Both the position numbers and the translations under genes were made by a program. A stretch of DNA of 64,000 nucleotides, taken from NCBI RefSeq assembly GCF_963678975.1, contig NC_089274.1:26449053-26513052 (forward strand). The letters are read 5' to 3'. Below are positions 1 to 10,809 of the stretch, piece after piece. How positions within the stretch are numbered: position 1 is the first letter of the stretch; every line of letters starts with the position of its first letter. Source of the DNA: Dysidea avara. Its lineage: Eukaryota > Porifera > Demospongiae > Dictyoceratida > Dysideidae. The notes under the pieces are model-generated. The model was not told where the DNA came from, ran no database searches, and saw only the letters and a list, made by a program, of their open reading frames with translations.

Positions 1-189
1 GAGCTGCAATGTCAATCATCATCATGGGTTATCAACAGCATGAAGCCATGTTGTTTACGTCGGCAATGTGGTCAGACAATTATGACACTCATAAATTTTA
101 AGGCTAACCGACTCCACCCAACTTTAGGCTTTGCGTGGAAAGGAAATGGTTTATAGAAACTATATTCATAACAATGAATAATCTCTGTA

Positions 190-706
190 AGGTAAGTGTC
201 CTATTATGGGACACTTAAACAATTAGCCATATGGCATAATCCAATGATGAGAACATGTAAGGTGTCTCAATGTTGTCGGTGTACATAATTATGAGACTGT
301 ACATATTATGAGACAGTATACATATTATGAGACAAAAAAATGTGCAAACCATTTCAATATCCTCTAACTTGGATTTTAATAAAGCACATAAAGCAATAAA
401 ATTTGGACCAGGTACACACCAATATGTTCTATATAGAATATTAAAATTTGACAGATATTGCTTGTAAGAGAGCAGAATTTCTTTGTATGGCTTCCTGACA
501 TGTAAATGTCCATAATTATGAGACAGCTAATCATATTATGAGACAGTTCTACTTTCAGACACTGACAGTTGCAAATAGCTTCTAATTTATGTGAAGGTAC
601 ACTATAACATTTACTAATACATCTTTTAATAAAAACAAAGTATATCGATAGTCAGTGCAGTACAATTCCAATGTAGAGGCACATATAGCCACTGTATCTG
701 TTTCCT
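190..706. mobile_element. TIR element rich in ATTATGAGACAG, right part deleted
   Basis: This is the left portion of the element that is complete at 19391-20277 and 37209-38119. It starts just after a TA with AGGTAAGTGTCC and carries several ATTATGAGACAG motifs (near 290-335 and 515-545). The match to the other copies stops at 706, where an unrelated 435-bp piece follows. The right terminus is absent. Confidence 0.65.
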
Positions 707-1141
707 CCTAGGGGACTGTCATAATAAACGCCGGGGCTCATTTAAACGCCGGGGTGCTAATGATATGCACTGAAAGGAGTTCTAAACTTGTTTCAGCTGC
801 TAACTATACAGTGATGTCTCGTCACCAGTCTTGTGATGTCTTGTCTTGTTCGACTATGCCTTCTCTTTTGGTGATGGCCATAGCGTATTTATCATGGTCA
901 TTGTCATCTTTCCGCCCGACTTTCAATGTTTCACCCAGCAGAGGAGTCCAAATGGGTTTATGTACGTGATGGGCTATGGATTTCGTATTTCGTAGGTACT
1001 TGTACTGGCACCTGTCATTCTCAACGAGTGGCTAGTAAGAAATAAACGCCCGGGTCCAAATTAACGCCGATCTCGTTTAAACGCCGGGTCAAAAATGATT
1101 TATAGGAAATAAACGCCAGGGCTTCTATACGGTCATATACG
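707..1141. mobile_element. Insert with clustered AAACGCC motifs
   Basis: Absent from units 2 and 3. Both edges carry clusters of the short motif ATAAACGCC or TTAAACGCCGGG: two copies near 725-757 and four near 1042-1117, all in the same orientation. The middle holds a 71-codon open frame with no recognisable features. The insert sits exactly where units 2 and 3 have 3.3 kb including an NHL exon, so it marks a replacement or an insertion followed by deletion. I could not assign a family. Confidence 0.5.
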
Positions 1142-3400
1142 GTATCCTTTTTAGTTCTAAGAACACTGACTGAATCAGATGTTATGTAAGTTTACATAAC
1201 TGATTATAATAAAATACATATCAGAATATGCCTATCCAAGTGTACATGTAGATGTCTATTTGCTCTCTACATCTGCGAGCAAACTAGCGTGCTACAAATA
1301 ACTATGAACTAATAAACCTGGTATACCATGGTACACTGTACAAGAAAAGTGTACATTTTGAAAGGTATTAGCTAAGTAAACATTTTATGCACTAAAATGT
1401 CAGATAAGTAAAAAGGTGCATGTATTGTTGAGAATCCTTTTGAAAGGGCCTCAAACTTTTAGATTGACCATGTGTTTATGTTTTAATATACTATTCATAG
1501 AGCCAATTGCATTCGTACTTCTCTTCTATGCAGCCAAAATACTGTATGTTATGGTAGGGCATTTCTAAAAATTTGTATATGAATACCATCTACTTAGGCA
1601 TAATATCCAGGGATTTTGTAAAATCTGGAAAGGAATGGAATTGTAGTATGTTCGTTTGTTAACTAATAAATTAGCTATGCTTAAATTCATGTAAGGTCTA
1701 TAGACTATGTAGGTGTATTGTGTCCTTGGGCGCTTAGGCAAGTATCTGTGCAAAGAACATCTGCTATGCAAATTTGCTGTGAACAGTTAGTTACTCACCG
1801 TATGAAAATGTTACCAACCAGCTAGGTGAAGGGGAGGGGTAACTGGAGCTGCCCTGGCCTGTTTGGGGGCCCAGTAAAAATGCATTTGGTGGACTGTAAG
1901 GGCCCTACTTATATTTTCTGCCCCTTACGCATGTTGGCCTTACCAGTGTCCTCTCAGATAGACGAAATAATCTGATGAAATAAATATGCCTAGATGACTC
2001 CTGCCTTATCCCACAAACCACCCTGGCAGAGCACAATGGCAGGGAAAAGGGGTAGAGATAAAAGAGGGTCCCCGTACAATATGGAAAAGTACACCAGGTC
2101 TCAAAGAAACAGTCCAGGGCAGGAAAAGATTGCTCCAATTGCCCCCACCTTCATTTTAAGTGGCCCTGCACACTGGTAGCACACTAATAAGGTTAGCAGT
2201 TGTTCAGAGCAAATCTGCATAGCAAATATCCTGTACACAGATTCTAGAATGCATTGCCATTTCTCAGGACAATCAGTTTAGTGACTGAGCACTTCCAAAA
2301 ATAGATGGTTACTCTAGATCTATAGACCTTTCATGAGTATGATTAAACATATAGCCAATTTATTAGTCAAAATATTTTATCAAAGGAACATACTACCATT
2401 CCAGTCCATTCCACATTCCATGTTTTACAACATCTCTAATATCCATGTATATTTTGTTTTCTGCCGATTAAGGAGGGGCCTCATGTAGGGATGCTAAGTA
2501 AGGCCAGCCCTGCAAGCTAGTTGCATTTTGCTTGCTAGCATGTCATATGACATGTTTGGCCCACTTGTTGTACTAATTGACCTGCCAAAATACCCTGAAG
2601 GCTATTAGTAACAGTTAATATTAATTAAATACCCTGAGGGAAAAACAGCTACGTAAGATGTATTAAAATTTCAGCAATGTGCTCACATTGCATGACGCAT
2701 TGTTGTTATAATTTCGTGTGGTGATGATTGTGAAGTGTGAAGAGCATACATACTTGGTTTGGTCCCAATACCAACTTTACAATGTGACATACAAGATTCC
2801 ATCATATTTTAAGGCGTCTCCATAGATAATCCACTATTTTATTTCAACTTGAACTAGAACTCTGTACAGTGCAACAAGATGGGAGATGAAGAGGAAACTG
2901 AACACTACAATGTACTGATGACTTGACAGCATGCTTTGGCTTGTGCTTTACAAAGTTGAAAATAAGGTAAAGTGAAATATGACTGGTCTGCACTCCACCC
3001 GATTGACAGTCAAATACCACATTCAGCCTTTCTCCAGAAGGATGGGTGTTCAGTCGTTCTTTATACAGTAATACTGTACATACATACAGTTAGGTAATTC
3101 AGTTCGAGAGTTATTAGCTGTTTTCTTTTGTATCAATACATTCTAAATACATTTAAAGAAGTGCATAAATAATTATCTGCACATGATGGTAACAAATCTC
3201 AATTATAAACAATAAGATGAATGTTACATGACATGTTACATGAAGTACATACAATAGAAACAGCAATATAAAACTATACACATGAATAAACAACAAATCC
3301 AACCAACTACGTACTGAATATAATAATCGTGTTACAGAGTATGCTGTGATATATACTGCAAATTAAGCCTTTAGCTATATCAAAGTACATTCACACTTTA
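1142..3400. repeat. Shared non-coding block upstream of NHL type A
   Basis: Nearly the same sequence occurs at 23151-26040 (interrupted by 23457-24338) and 40961-43020. Short open frames here are disrupted differently between copies, so I see no protein under selection. In each copy the block lies just 3' of the minus-strand NHL type A exon. The last part, about 3140-3400, is shared with 28430-28670 and 43470-43720 and would be the 3' flank of that exon. Confidence 0.7.
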
Positions 3401-3408
3401 TATCTGCT

Positions 3409-4299
3409 TCAACTGCATGTGGTTGGAAATATTTGGATTCTTTGGTTGCGATGATCGCAGACATATAATCCACCTTTGGGACTAATGGCTACACCTTGTG
3501 GACAGCAGAATTGGCTTACTTTGCTCCCACATGATCCAAATATGTGAACACACTCACTGTCGCCATCAATATTGATACTCGTTGGTTGTAAGTGTCAGCC
3601 ACAAAGATGTATCCTTCAGGGTCAATGCATGGCTAGACTCCTTGGTTGGCATAACTGACCCCAGTTCATTCCTGGATCACCAAACTTGTCAACATAATGT
3701 CCATCAAGGGTAAACTTGTATACACAACGATGACTAACATCGACAACAAACAAGTGATCACTGATGGCTACATCATGAGGCTGACTAAGATACGAAGTTC
3801 CTATAGTACCACAGAAGGTGCCATTGTTTTGGAACACTGCAATACGTGAATTGCCTGTGTCTGCTACATGTACTCTGTCTTCATGAACTGCAATCCCAGT
3901 TGGTTGCCTCAACTGTCCACATCCTCTACTACCAAACTGGAGCAAGTACTTTCCTTTGATATCAAACTTTTGCACCCTGTTATTCTTGATTTCAGCAACA
4001 TAAAGAGAGCCGTCACTGCCAAATGCAATTCCAGATGGATGTTCAAACTGGCCATTGCCTTTACCTTTGGTACCAAATCTTTGACTCAAGCTGCTATCAT
4101 CATTGTATTTGTATACACAATTGTTGGAATAGTCGGTTGTTGCCCATGTACCATCCTTGTCAAAAGCAATGGAATAGACACGGCCCATTTCACCTTTGTT
4201 TGTTTTTGTCTCACTAGGCCAACCCATTGTCAGGTACCTTGCATAATCCTCAGGTATAATGTTGGAATTTTTGCTGTTGGTGACTTTTTTGTCCATCAT
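3409..4299 (-). pseudogene. NHL-repeat protein exon, copy N1 (type A), broken
   Basis: The minus-strand frame opens with two adjacent in-frame ATGs at 4299 and 4296 and encodes four or more NHL beta-propeller blades. Recognisable blade cores include HPSGIAFGSDGSLYVAE and QPTGIAVHEDRVHVADTGNS. Compared with intact copy N5 there is a 4-base insertion giving TGCATGG near 3627, which ends the frame after about 226 codons. A 1-base deletion follows near 3571 (CAATATTG where other copies have CAAATATTG). The remaining blades to the expected stop at 3409 survive only out of frame. NHL propellers bind RNA or protein in TRIM-NHL and related proteins; no RING or B-box is visible nearby. Call: recent pseudogene. 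Confidence 0.8.
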
Positions 4300-4584
4300 C
4301 AATGTTCTGTGTTAAATGACACAAACAGTGAAAATCATATATATCTATACATATAAGCTAGCTATACCACTCAATGCATGTAGTACACAAACATGTAATA
4401 CTATGGCTACACAGCCTACACTACTGAGTACATAAATCAATTGCTTGTATAGTATTACTAGATGCAAACTGCAAACACATATACAGTAGCTGCTATCAAT
4501 ATACATGACTCACTTTATTGTTACAAGTTCACTAAACTGCTTAGATACTTGATCACGGTGATAGCTGATAAGTGCACTGAAATA

Positions 4585-4890
4585 AACTGGCTGTGTTGCT
4601 GTCTATTTATAGTCACAAACCTATCAGCTGTTTGCTGAAAGCTTTGTTAATTTTTATAATCATTCAACTGTGACATCATTTTCCTTTAACAGACATGTGT
4701 TTCTCAGAAGAGCATCATTGCATTTACAAGAGGAAATCAGCATGGTATGTCACCATGGATACAGGATACCGGTATCACATTAAACTATATATTACAGCCA
4801 TGCAAGTGTCTACCCTATTGTCTACCTCAGTATAGTGCTTTTTATTTGCTGACAGGAAGTACTAACACCCATGATTTGTTGGAGTATATA
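4585..4890. repeat. Left arm of unit palindrome, unit 1
   Basis: Corresponds to 29865-30170 in unit 2, where the palindrome is whole. Here the arm is cut by an insertion beginning near 4890. The inner right-arm part resumes at about 5925-6025, and the outer right-arm part is found only at about 8825-9000. The palindrome of unit 1 is therefore scattered over 4.4 kb by later insertions. Confidence 0.6.
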
Positions 4891-4896
4891 CATAGT

Positions 4897-5078
4897 ACAA
4901 GTACATGAAAAAATTTGGAATTTTCAACTAGAATATGGACCATATCACATCAATAAAAAGTACTGAAACAAGTTGGAGTAGTCCATGATATTAAATCACA
5001 GTAAAACAATAAGAAGTGTTATATCCCTACTGTGAGCACAACTCTAGTTGAAAATTCCAAATTTTTTTGTGTACTTGT
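4897..5078. mobile_element. Foldback MITE with AATTTGGAATTTTCAA ends
   Basis: The ends are inverted: ACAAGTACATG then AAATTTGGAATTTTCAACTAGA at left, mirrored by TCTAGTTGAAAATTCC and TGTGTACTTGT at right. The inside contains TACTGAAACAAGTTG, which also occurs in the larger palindrome at 27814-28235, so the two belong to one family. It sits inside the palindrome of unit 1. Non-coding. Confidence 0.7.
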
Positions 5079-5155
5079 TTGTTAACTTTTTTTGTAAATA
5101 ATGTTATTATGACTGGTGAACCCCATGCATACCACATCTGAAATGGTGCCATGAG

Positions 5156-5450
5156 CCCCAGCTATATCAATTATTGTCTGAAAAGTGAAGTATCCATTAC
5201 ACTTCATTGTCAGCTGTGTTCAACCTGTTAGGCATTTCGAATCAAGAACTTTTCTGGAAGCACTTCTACAATCTACGCATACCAAAAGAAATGATGCCAC
5301 TCGCCCCAGTTATATCAATTATCATCTGAAAAGTGAACTATCCATTACGCTTTGCTGTCGGCTATGTTCAACCCGTTACACAACAATACGAATCAAGAAC
5401 TGTTGAAAAGCACCTTGGCAATCAAAATAGCCACTATGAAAAATACAAAG
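5156..5450 (+). repeat. Degenerate tandem duplication, period 148 bp
   Basis: Two adjacent copies start at 5156 and 5304. Each holds ATATCAATTATYRTCTGAAA, then a stretch reading GTTCAACC and AATCAAGAACT. The second copy runs into sequence resembling the right part of the (CTGA)n repeat family (compare 9430-9560). The overlapping short open frames translate a repeat and are not genes. Confidence 0.55.
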
Positions 5451-5620
5451 GATTTTTGTTTTGAAGGGAAGCCATCACGTGCCCGCGCCAAATTGACACC
5501 TTTCCCTGTCAACAAAGATGAATGGGACACAAAGGAGGACACTGGTAAGTCCATGAAGAATGCATTGTACGTACTGTGGTATGCCAAAAGGCACCTGTCA
5601 GGCCGAAGCGACGTCAAACA
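5430..5620 (+). repeat. Right part of the TAGGGATCA/(CTGA)n repeat family
   Basis: Matches 9430-9560, 30970-31080 and 50200-50310: GAAGCCATC, then a TTGACACCTT block, then GACACAAAGGAGGACA and GTAAGTCCATGA. The 74- to 90-codon open frames here on both strands come from this repeat. It lies inside the insertion that splits the unit 1 palindrome. Confidence 0.55.
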
Positions 5621-5659
5621 GTGAAAACATCAAGCCTGTAGCTTTAGCCATTATCATGT

Positions 5660-5910
5660 TATGCTTGTCTGAAGGCATCAGTCAGTCAGTTACTTACTTA
5701 CGTAGTCAGTCATAGAAAATTCTGTCAAATTAATTTTTTTTAAATTCCGTAGCAACTTGTTGAAAGTGTTTCGGGTCAATCTGAAAGCTTGGTTTTACCT
5801 CACCAATACTGCCTTATTGTCGTTAGGGAAAATAGAGGCTGGTTTTTTAGGTGATGTTATTTCGTGGGCCACGCCTACTCCTTTGTGGTCCCTACTATAC
5901 AGTTATTATC
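5660..5910 (-). repeat. TAGGGAYCA/(CTGA)n repeat, minus copy
   Basis: Read on the minus strand it begins near 5905 with TAGGGACCACAAAGGAG and continues through ATTTTCTATGACTGACT. This is the layout of the plus copies at 9015, 26096, 30598 and 49838: a TAGGGATCA start, about 200 bp, then a short CTGA microsatellite. The family is interspersed and non-coding. Confidence 0.6.
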
Positions 5911-6475
5911 GTACTGTATGATAAGTGAAATTCATTGCGAATATGTTGAGGAATGGTGGCGCCTATATACAAGTAGACAGACAGTAGGGTGCCCACACAT
6001 GGCTATAATACAATTTGATAATGTAACACTTTCACACCTCGGATCAAAGGAATTCTTTATGCTACAAATGTGATGTGGCACACTTAGCAGTGCAACATCC
6101 AGATGTCACCCTGCAAAGTGTGCTGACAACTCACACTGTACAGTGTGCATTCCACAAACTGTACAGTTTTAATGCTTCTTATTATTGAATACTGTAGTAA
6201 AAAGATATAAATTTATATGAGCAAGATGCACTTTACATTGTGGGTTTCAGTGATCTCCTGTGGCTTACAATTGAGCCTCCTGTGGCTCTCAATTGAGACC
6301 AACTGAATCCCACAATCAAAACTGTCTCTTGGTGATATAGGTTTCTTATACATTTTGAAAACCTTACATAGTAAGTACTAGTGTTATAGTAGATATAGTA
6401 ACTCTGACTCGCCCCCACACCAGCTGGAAATGGCATGTGTGAGCAGCACGCTTACCGACACACACGAGAAAAAAT

Positions 6476-6770
6476 GATCAAATTCCACATTAGGTTGGTA
6501 CGTGCGAGCATCACGTATATGGACATCATGAAACGATAAGCAGACACATACGAGAAAAATGATCAAATTTCATATTAGGTTGGTACGAGCGAGCATCACA
6601 TACATGACATCATGAAATGATAAGCAGACACATACAATAAAAAACGATCAAATTCTATATTAGGTTGGAGCGTGCGAGCGCCACGCATACGGACATCATG
6701 AAACGACACCAAAACAAGGCGTGCAAGCATACGGACATCATGAAATGACACCAAAACAAGGCGTGCAAGT
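6476..6770 (+). repeat. Minisatellite: 85-bp period then 42-bp period
   Basis: GATCAAATT starts at 6476, 6561 and 6646, giving two exact 85-bp spacings. Each period contains TTAGGTTGG, a GYGCGAGC motif and GGACATCATGAAA (the second copy is slightly altered). The array then collapses into two 42-bp copies starting CATACGGACATCATGAAA at 6686 and 6728, differing at one base. The stacked minus-strand open frames with repeated SFHDVRM residues are products of this array. Confidence 0.85.
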
Positions 6771-7794
6771 ACATAGATACCAGCACATGCTACCACTGAC
6801 CACATGTGCACATTGTTTCACATGGCGACCAATGTGGAGAGCGATGTGACACGAGGAGAGAGCGGACAGACCCCGCAGACAAGCAGCGGAAACACCTGAG
6901 CAAATAGATGCAAGGCACAATCATCCCAATAGGCCCACATAATATTCCGTAGAACATTCCGTAGATAACCAATTTGTACTGATAGACTGGCTAGGCGTAG
7001 AGAGTATGATCTTTGCATTTATAATTAATACACATGTTAACAGTAAATAATTTACGAGCATGTAGAATGTCACACAGTCTTTATTTGGTGACTTCAACAC
7101 TTCTATGCTGTTCTATATATGTGCATTAACAATGGACAACAAATTCCAAATTTTGTAGCACTTGTGAGTCCCTCTTAAATCCACGTCTTTCATCTGCTGT
7201 ATCCTTGTGATCAATATATGTGCATCACTACAGAAAGGTATACAATTCAATTAAATGTGTCGCATAAAACACAGCTCAGGCTCGCCCCAACATGTTTTAG
7301 CATGTGTCCATGTGGCCTGGCACATCAAAGGCATTATAACTTTAAAAAGTGAATTTAGTAGCTTAAAACTACTTTAACAGTACAGTGGGACCTTGTTTAT
7401 CCGAACCCACCGGTGGGGCCAAGCCTTGCTCATAACTTTGGATAATCTGTAACTTTGAATCATTCATTAATGCATGCATAAATGCAGTCATTTATTCACT
7501 ACATACCACACACCTGTTAAATGATAGTATTCAATGCGACACATTGAATGGTCAACACTATAATAGTATTCAATGCTACTAATGGTCAACACTATAATAA
7601 GAGCACTTAGCACTTCATTAATACAAGTAGGTTACCCCCACTGTCTGCTAGGGTTTGTTCTGTGGTCACCACCAAACTATCAACAAATTAACCAATGATT
7701 ACCACCAAAACCACCATCAAGCAATCTAGTTACATGCCATTAGTGCATGCATAAATGTAGTCATTTATTCACTACATACCTGTTAAATGATGAT

Positions 7795-7875
7795 TTCTTA
7801 TTTATTTATTAATGCTTTACAGCACAAGTGCTGAAGGTCTGTAGGACACCTGGTCCTACAGCCTGCTCAAAGACT
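7795..7875 (-). mobile_element. Retroelement 3' tail (SINE or LINE), copy 1
   Basis: On the minus strand it ends with CAGCACTTGTGCTGTAAAGC followed by an AATAAATAAATAA tail, typical of LINE or SINE 3' ends. A related plus-strand-coordinate copy is at 62604-62690. It interrupts the internal duplication of the pogo-like element, so it landed later. Too short to name a family. Confidence 0.6.
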
Positions 7876-8118
7876 TTAGCTACTTAATATTCAATGCTAC
7901 TAATGGTCAACACTGTAATAAGAGCACTTAGCACTTCAATACAAGTAGGTTACCAGTAGGTTACCCCACTGTCTGCTAGGGCAAATTTGGTCTGTGGTCA
8001 CCACCAAACTATCAACAAATTAACGAATGATTATCACCAAACCATCATCAGACAATCTAATTATATGCCAATGTCTTTGAATGGCTGCCCTCCAGCTGGC
8101 AAGGTAATAACTGCAACC

Positions 8119-8222
8119 ACTTTAGTCTCGTCCCCAGCCTCCGACGTGCTTTTGGTCTCGTCCCCAGCTGCCCACACAAAGGTCATGCGAGGGTCTGTGC
8201 GTTGGAGGCTGGGGTAATATTA
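8119..8222. mobile_element. Small foldback with GTCTCGTCCCCAGCCTCC ends
   Basis: GTCTCGTCCCCAGCCTCCGA near 8126 faces TTGGAGGCTGGGG near 8202. GTCTCGTCCCCAGC occurs again in direct orientation near 8155. The roughly 100-bp piece is nested in the pogo-like element and is markedly more GC-rich than its surroundings. Confidence 0.45.
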
Positions 8223-8824
8223 TTAGTCACATGTAGTACTGCAGTACTTCAGACCCGTTTGGTTAATCGAGTGTCCGGATGCTTGAGGTCCGGATAAACG
8301 AGGCCCTACCAGCTGTAAATTGAAAGGCTTAAAACCAGAGATGACAACCTCTCAACAATTTTAGGAGTGAGACCTAAAATACTACCAGCAATGTGGACTA
8401 AACTCAAGTGCAGCTCCAGGACTTTTGGTAGTGAAGACCAAAAAAAGGTCGCTGCATGCTCAAAGTTGCATAAATAAGCACAAGACTGTCCAATTTTAAG
8501 CACAGGGCTAACTACGAAGCAGATTAGACGTGAGAACTAAGCTGAAAGAGTGAGAAAACAAAGGGTTAGGTGTGAGAGCGTGAGATTACTAACCACCAAA
8601 GAGTGAGACACACGCCTAATGCGTGAGAGCTGGCATGTCTGTTACAACTACTTTAAAAAGTATCTTCAAAGGCTTTAAAAACTTACTTTGAAGTGTAACG
8701 CATTAGTTGCAACACTGGAAGTCATGCATTGTCCTGATATGTATGCACTTGCCCTTGGGCACCGTGCGCACATATTAGGCAATGCACCCCCACCAGCATT
8801 ACAACCATCACCTGGAGTCCACTC

Positions 8825-9571
8825 TACCCTGCATCCATGGTGATACCATTGGGATTTCATTTTGCGAACACAATGAGAAAAGAAAAAACCATCACAATTG
8901 AATGATAATTTTAAATACGTAACTGAAATAAAGTTTTAGTGAGCAGCTGATACGTTTTCTGTAGCTGGTTGTGGTAGTCTGTTTGTAAGCAACAATATGG
9001 TAGTACTGTATTATTAGGGATCATGGAGGTGTGGGTTTTTCTAGCCAAACGTATCCCAAAACCAGCTTCACAATACCCTCCCTGGCACCTTGGCAGTATT
9101 GGTTAGGTATAATCAAACCCAAAAGTGCCTTCAGTATGACCAAGAGTAAATAATGGTCTTGGTATGACCCTTAAATGCCTCCAATAGATTGCTATGAAAT
9201 TTTAGATTTTGGAATTTTCTACTGCCCGACTGACTAACCGACTGACTGACTTATTAACTCCTTCAAACAAGCTTAACTTAATAGCAGCTAATCAGCACTA
9301 CAGACTTGATTTTTCACTGTTTGACATCATTCAGCCCGACAGGCATGCTGTTTCATAGCAGTACACATAAAGGAACAGTAGGAGAAGTGCCTCTGCAATC
9401 AATTTTACAATCCAGTTGCCATGCAAAATACCTGTTTGCAAACATAGGAAGCCATCTGTGAAATGACACCTTGGGCTGTCAGCAAAAAGAAATGGAGCAC
9501 AAAGGAGGACAAAAGAAAGTCCATGATGCATCCATTTACATACTGTGGTAAATGTAGCTGAAAGCAAAGCA
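8825..9571 (+). repeat. Unit tail with TAGGGATCA/(CTGA)n repeat, unit 1
   Basis: Collinear with 30357-31080 and 49629-50350. It begins with the outer right arm of the unit palindrome (ATCCATGGTGATACCATTGG). From 9015 it is the interspersed repeat starting TAGGGATCATGGAGGTGTGG, with its CTGACT microsatellite near 9230-9255. Open frames of 60-88 codons here are broken in the sister units. Confidence 0.65.
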
Positions 9572-9838
9572 CAAGGGGGTGACACACAGGCACTCACTGT
9601 AAGGTAGATCTGCGACTGTGGTCAAAGTCTTGACCCACCGAAATTTCACTTTGACCTGTGACTAAGAGCCTTTTTCAATCTTTGACCAGTGGTCTAGCAA
9701 TGATATTTCAGTACTTCTCGATTGTAGGTTGGAAATTTTCACCCTTGACCGTTAACTTGGCATAAATTTGGTGGCCTTGACCCTTGACTTAGACTTTACA
9801 GATCTACCTACAGTGAGTGCCTGTGTGTCTCTCCCTTG
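9572..9838. mobile_element. 267-bp TIR element with 5-bp target duplication
   Basis: The left end is CAAGGGGGTGACACACAGGC. The right end on the minus strand is CAAGGGAGAGACACACAGGC, and the inverted match continues through CACTCACTGTA to GTAGATCTG. AAGCA flanks both sides (9567-9571 and 9839-9843). Unit 3 has the empty site (AAAGCAAAACATAATGG near 50343), which proves insertion. The interior repeats TTTGACC and CTTGACC motifs. Non-coding. Confidence 0.85.
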
Positions 9839-9892
9839 AAGCATAATGGCCACTTCACTTTCAAGTCAGTAATTGATAGTTGGAGAATATAT

Positions 9893-10519
9893 GTGACCCA
9901 GTCTGACAAAACCGGGCTTATCGCCTATCGAGAAATGCCGGTTTTAAGTATTTAGTGTGTCGTAGCTCGCCAATGGTTGAAGTTATGTGTACCAAATTTT
10001 CACACGTTTTACACCAATTCCTTACCTTCCAGAGCATCCACTGTGCAAGTAGCCAACAACTAAGTTTCCTGCCATTTTAGATAGTTTTTATACCGAGGTT
10101 GACTGTATCAGGCAAGCTGCAAATTGGGTGGGAGGCGGGGGCCCTGGAAGGCGGGCAAGATGGTGTTCAAAAATTGAAAAGGAAGGCCAAGGGATGAATT
10201 AGGCCAAGTTTTGAGTCATTGAGGTCTCAAAACTGGTTAAAATGAAAGGAAATTCACAGCAGAGGTACTTATTCAACACCACAGAGCTGTACAGCCACAT
10301 ACAGTCATTCCCAGGCTGACCAGAGCTCCATTAAGGCCCCACACCACACGTACGAATCGCCACTGGGCTTGGGAAAGGCAGCCAGCAAAACCAGACCACT
10401 CAAGTCTAGCTAATTTTAAATGTGGAATTAGATAGTTTATTCATGTAGCTGTGTGTCCTGGGTGAAAAATCGAATCTGCTAACATGGGCAATAAGACCGG
10501 TTTTTTCAGACTGGGTCAC
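9893..10519. mobile_element. 627-bp TIR element with GTGACCCAGTCTGA ends
   Basis: Left GTGACCCAGTCTGACAAAAC faces right GTGACCCAGTCTGAAAAAAC on the minus strand. ATAT flanks both sides (9889-9892 and 10520-10523). Unit 3 shows the uninserted sequence (GGAGCATGCATTCAGATG near 50390). No transposase; the interior includes a GC-rich stretch near 10130-10165. Confidence 0.85.
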
Positions 10520-10589
10520 ATATTCAGATGAAGAAACATTAAATAAGTCTGGCATCATTCTTTCTTTTGATGTAGTATGTGTGAGTTCA

Positions 10590-10655
10590 CCAATCATATC
10601 AAGACACATGGTAGTGTGTGTGTGGCCAAGAAAGCTGGCGCGCCACACTGTGAGT
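10590..10655 (+). repeat. GGCGCGCC-containing dispersed repeat, copy 1
   Basis: Starts ATCAAGACACATGGTAGTGT and passes through CAAGAAAGCTGGCGCGCCAC to TGTGAGTATA. A close copy lies at 45284-45346. Both copies sit at the boundary where unit homology ends, which suggests a mobile-element terminus rather than a gene. Confidence 0.55.
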
Positions 10656-10664
10656 ATATATACA

Positions 10665-10806
10665 CAGGGGTGTAGCTACACCCGGGCCTGCCCGGGCACA
10701 GGCCCAAGTAATCACTGCTGGTGCCCGGGCACAGGCCCAAGTAATCACTGCTGGTGCCCGGGCTGTGAGCATAGTAAACTGCAGTGCCCGCCCTGGCACG
10801 CCCCTG
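10665..10806. mobile_element. 142-bp GC-rich MITE with CAGGGGYGTR ends
   Basis: Left CAGGGGTGTAGCTACACCCG faces right CAGGGGCGTGCCAGGGCGGG on the minus strand. Inside is a perfect 33-bp direct duplication (10691-10723 and 10724-10756). The overlapping open frames (CPGTGPSNHCW repeated) are the translation of that duplication, not a gene. The ends resemble those of the 12230-15073 element. Confidence 0.7.
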
Positions 10807-10809
10807 CTG

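Larger units (their letters stand above)
7383..8315. mobile_element. Pogo/Tigger-like non-autonomous DNA transposon
   Basis: Flanked by TA on both sides (7381-7382 and 8316-8317). The left end reads CAGTGGGACCTTGTTTATCC. The right end on the minus strand reads CAGCTGG, then GGGCCTCGTTTATCCGGACC. TIRs of the form CAGT..ACCTCGTTTATCCGGACC with TA target duplications are known from pogo/Tigger elements. No transposase is present. The inside has a diverged duplication (7465-7730 and about 7740-7790 plus 7885-8060) interrupted by a retroelement tail (7795-7875). Confidence 0.8.
6025..8825. other. Insertion-rich stretch breaking unit 1
   Basis: This segment has no counterpart at the matching position in unit 2 (30345-30350). 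It holds the 85-bp and 42-bp tandem repeats, a TA-flanked pogo-like element (7383-8315) and GTGAGA/GAGAG-rich sequence from 8310 to 8640. Bases 6780-7380 show only short unremarkable open frames; I see nothing there that I can name. Confidence 0.5.
1..10590. repeat. Tandem segmental repeat, unit 1 (left part outside window)
   Basis: First of three head-to-tail copies of a large unit. Bases 1-706 match 19183-19885 and about 37003-37710. From 1142 the match jumps to 23151 and about 40961, so a 3.3-kb segment holding NHL type B is missing here and is replaced by 707-1141. Bases 1142-3140 are the non-coding block shared with 23151-26040 and 40961-43020. Then come NHL copy N1, the left palindrome arm, large insertions (4890-5920 and about 6025-8820), and the shared tail 8825-9571, 9839-9892 and 10520-10590. 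No host gene other than the NHL remnant is recognisable. Confidence 0.85.

Noticed and set aside
1565..1771. 68-codon frame repeated at 41406-41612
   Set aside because: It is interrupted in unit 2 by small indels near 24520 and shows no protein features; the DNA is simply duplicated.
3868..4356. 162-codon plus-strand open frame opposite N1, and similar frames opposite N2, N3, N4 and N5
   Set aside because: Exact antisense of the NHL-coding strand; its residues show no family features and it exists only because NHL codons avoid stops on the other strand.
6596..7018. Stack of overlapping minus-strand frames with repeated SFHDVRM residues
   Set aside because: Product of the 85-bp and 42-bp tandem repeats, without start context or a conserved relative.
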